From contig CAMLRH010000151.1 in assembly GCA_946482375.1 (NCBI GenBank), forward strand, positions 1 through 6,432: a stretch of 6,432 nucleotides of DNA, in the 5' to 3' direction. Shown one piece after another: positions 5,175-6,432 of this stretch (the stretch's first letter is position 1; each line of letters opens with the position of its first letter). The notes beneath the pieces are model-generated. The model ran no database searches and was not told the DNA's origin. It was given only the letters and a program-made list of their open reading frames with translations. The DNA comes from an uncultured Caulobacteraceae bacterium (GTDB taxonomy: Bacteria; Pseudomonadota; Alphaproteobacteria; Caulobacterales; Caulobacteraceae). The translations under genes and the position numbers were made by a program.

Positions 5175-6113
5175 ATGGAAAGAAACGCCAACTACGCGCT
5201 TGTCGGCTTCGCCTCGCTGATCCTGCTGGTCGGCCTGGCGGTGTTCGTCTTCTGGCTCGCAAGGTTGCAGTTCAACCGCGACTTCGACGACTACGACATC
5301 CTGTTCCTGGAACCGGTGCGCGGCCTCTCCGAAGGCGGCGAGGTCCACTTCAACGGCATCAAGGTCGGCGAGGTCACGCGCCTCCAGCTCGACAAGCGCG
5401 ACCCCAACCGCGTCATCGCCGGCATCCGCATCACCTCCGACGCCCCGGTGCGCGTCGATAGCCGCGCCACACTGGAGCCGCAGGGAGTGACTGGCGTGAA
5501 CTACGTCCAGATCACCGCCGGCACGCCCTCGAAGCCGTTGCTGAAGGACACGGTGCCGGAGAACGAAACGCCGGTGATCCTGTCTCAGCGATCGACCATC
5601 TCGGACCTGCTGGAAGGCGGCGGCACCGTGCTGTCGCGCACCATCGAGGCGCTGGATCGCATCAACCGGGTGCTGTCCGACCAGAACATCCGCACCTTCT
5701 CGGCCGCCGTCAGCGACGTGCAGTCGGTCACCGCCGAGCTTCGTGAGCGCAAGCAGATCATCGCCGACGCCCAGCGCGCCCTGCAGCGCGCCGAAGAGGC
5801 CGCCGACGAGATCGCCAAGCTCAGCCGCACCACCCGCGAGATGGTCGACACCGACGGCCGCCGCACGCTGGCCAACGCCGCCGACGCGGCCGAGGAGGTC
5901 AAGGCCGCCGCCAGGGACGCCCGCTCAATGATCTCCAAGCTGGAAGGCCCGACGACGGAGTTCGCCACCACCGGCCTGCCGCAGCTGACCCAGGCGATCA
6001 TCGAGATCCAGTCGGCGGCGGAATCGCTGGAGCGGCTGTCCAGCGACCTGCAGAAATCGCCGCGCGGCGTGCTCACCAAACAGCCCAGCGAGGAAGTGGA
6101 GGTTCCGCAATGA
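5175..6113 (+). CDS. mlaD: MlaD-type MCE domain protein with long helical C-terminal region
   Basis: This is a 312-residue substrate-binding component. One N-terminal transmembrane helix (about 8-29, FASLILLVGLAVFVFWLA) anchors it in the inner membrane. The MCE domain follows (about 40-117) with the hallmark GLSEGGEVHFNGIKVGEV (50-67) and GVTGVNYVQI (104-113). Residues about 140-295 are predicted helical and coiled-coil-like, rich in Ala, Glu, Arg and Asp, and the end is short and polar with SPRGVLTKQPSEE. E. coli MlaD is only 183 residues, so the tail is long, as in other Gram-negative MCE proteins whose helices build a periplasmic tube. MCE rings bind phospholipid or other hydrophobic molecules. 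The ATG at 5175 immediately follows the mlaF stop and is preceded by AGGGGAAGGG (5161-5170), a strong ribosome binding site. Its stop overlaps the next gene in ATGA. Confidence 0.92.
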   Translation: MERNANYALVGFASLILLVGLAVFVFWLARLQFNRDFDDYDILFLEPVRGLSEGGEVHFNGIKVGEVTRLQLDKRDPNRVIAGIRITSDAPVRVDSRATLEPQGVTGVNYVQITAGTPSKPLLKDTVPENETPVILSQRSTISDLLEGGGTVLSRTIEALDRINRVLSDQNIRTFSAAVSDVQSVTAELRERKQIIADAQRALQRAEEAADEIAKLSRTTREMVDTDGRRTLANAADAAEEVKAAARDARSMISKLEGPTTEFATTGLPQLTQAIIEIQSAAESLERLSSDLQKSPRGVLTKQPSEEVEVPQ

Positions 6114-6432
6114 GGCTTTCAAGGACCCTCATCGCGATAGCGGTGGCCGTCCCTCTCGCCGGCTGCGCGTCGATGCTGTTCGGCAAGGGCGACCCGGTCC
6201 AGCTCTACCGCTTCGGAGCCGAACCGGCGACGACGGCGGCAGTAAGCGGCAGCCGTTTCGGCGTGCTGAAGGGCTCGACCGACTTCGTCGAGGCCGCGGC
6301 CGGGGACAAGATCCTGACGCTCACGCAGGGCCAGGCGGCCTACATCAAGGACGCCCGCTGGGTCTCGCCCGCCTCGATCCTGTTCGACGAACTGGTCGAC
6401 CGCACCTTCCAGGGCTCCGACGGCCGCGCGCG
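6110..6432 (+). CDS. ABC-type transport auxiliary lipoprotein, PqiC/YmbA type (partial)
   Basis: The first 107 codons are present; the gene runs off the right edge. The protein starts MRLSRTLIAIAVAVPLAGCAS, a lipoprotein signal with lipobox LAGC and lipidated Cys19. Ala at +2 points to the outer membrane. The mature part has QLYRFG (31-36), and IKDARWVSPASILFDELVDRTF (79-100) resembles the RW...P..L....L segment of the ABC transport auxiliary component family that includes E. coli PqiC. In that family the lipoprotein partners an MCE protein and is thought to receive or anchor the tube at the outer membrane. The ATG overlaps the mlaD stop (ATGA), with GGAGG (6098-6102) at 7 nt, so it is translated as part of the operon. 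The family call rests on signal, position and a short segment. Confidence 0.8.
   Translation, partial: MRLSRTLIAIAVAVPLAGCASMLFGKGDPVQLYRFGAEPATTAAVSGSRFGVLKGSTDFVEAAAGDKILTLTQGQAAYIKDARWVSPASILFDELVDRTFQGSDGRA

Noticed and set aside
5585..6079. 164-codon minus-strand open frame opposite mlaD
   Set aside because: A Ser/Arg/Ala-rich antisense shadow of the helical tail of mlaD, without motifs.

Overview
The window reads as ordinary chromosome of a GC-rich alphaproteobacterium, most likely Caulobacterales (Brevundimonas, Caulobacter or Phenylobacterium type). The grounds are the GC-rich codon use, the protein flavour, sparse GANTC (CcrM methylation) sites, and an EcfG-like stress promoter. The genus is inferred, not proven. 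I see no insertion sequence, CRISPR array, phage gene or other sign of transfer.

Left part (1-2122): the 5' end of glmU runs leftwards off the window (cell-wall precursor UDP-GlcNAc synthesis). Across a 61 bp divergent spacer lies a HAD-family phosphoglycolate phosphatase (gph) on the plus strand. Gph converges on a small four-helix membrane protein of unknown function, and the two genes share a CTAG at their stops. A divergent 114 bp spacer then leads to an unrecognised short lipoprotein.

Middle (2127-3176): a tRNA-Val(CAC) gene with encoded CCA lies on the minus strand. Divergent from it is a YghA/GSP39-type short-chain dehydrogenase. The spacer between them carries a good housekeeping promoter for the tRNA and, 4 bp away on the other strand, GGAAC-N16-GGTT, which resembles the alphaproteobacterial general stress (EcfG/SigT) promoter. 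A small hairpin follows the dehydrogenase.

Right part (3247-6432): a tightly packed four-gene operon for an MCE-type lipid ABC transporter. It contains an MlaE permease with a fused N-terminal STAS (MlaB-like) domain, the MlaF ATPase (TTG start overlapping the mlaE stop), a long MlaD with one MCE domain and an extended helical tail, and the start of an ABC transport auxiliary lipoprotein (PqiC/YmbA type). Together they should form an inner-membrane permease/ATPase, a periplasmic MCE assembly and an outer-membrane-facing lipoprotein that move phospholipid or a related hydrophobic substrate across the envelope.

No undescribed system is apparent. The most testable points are the stress promoter arrangement, the STAS-MlaE fusion with a long-tailed MlaD and PqiC-like partner, and the mlaF start.
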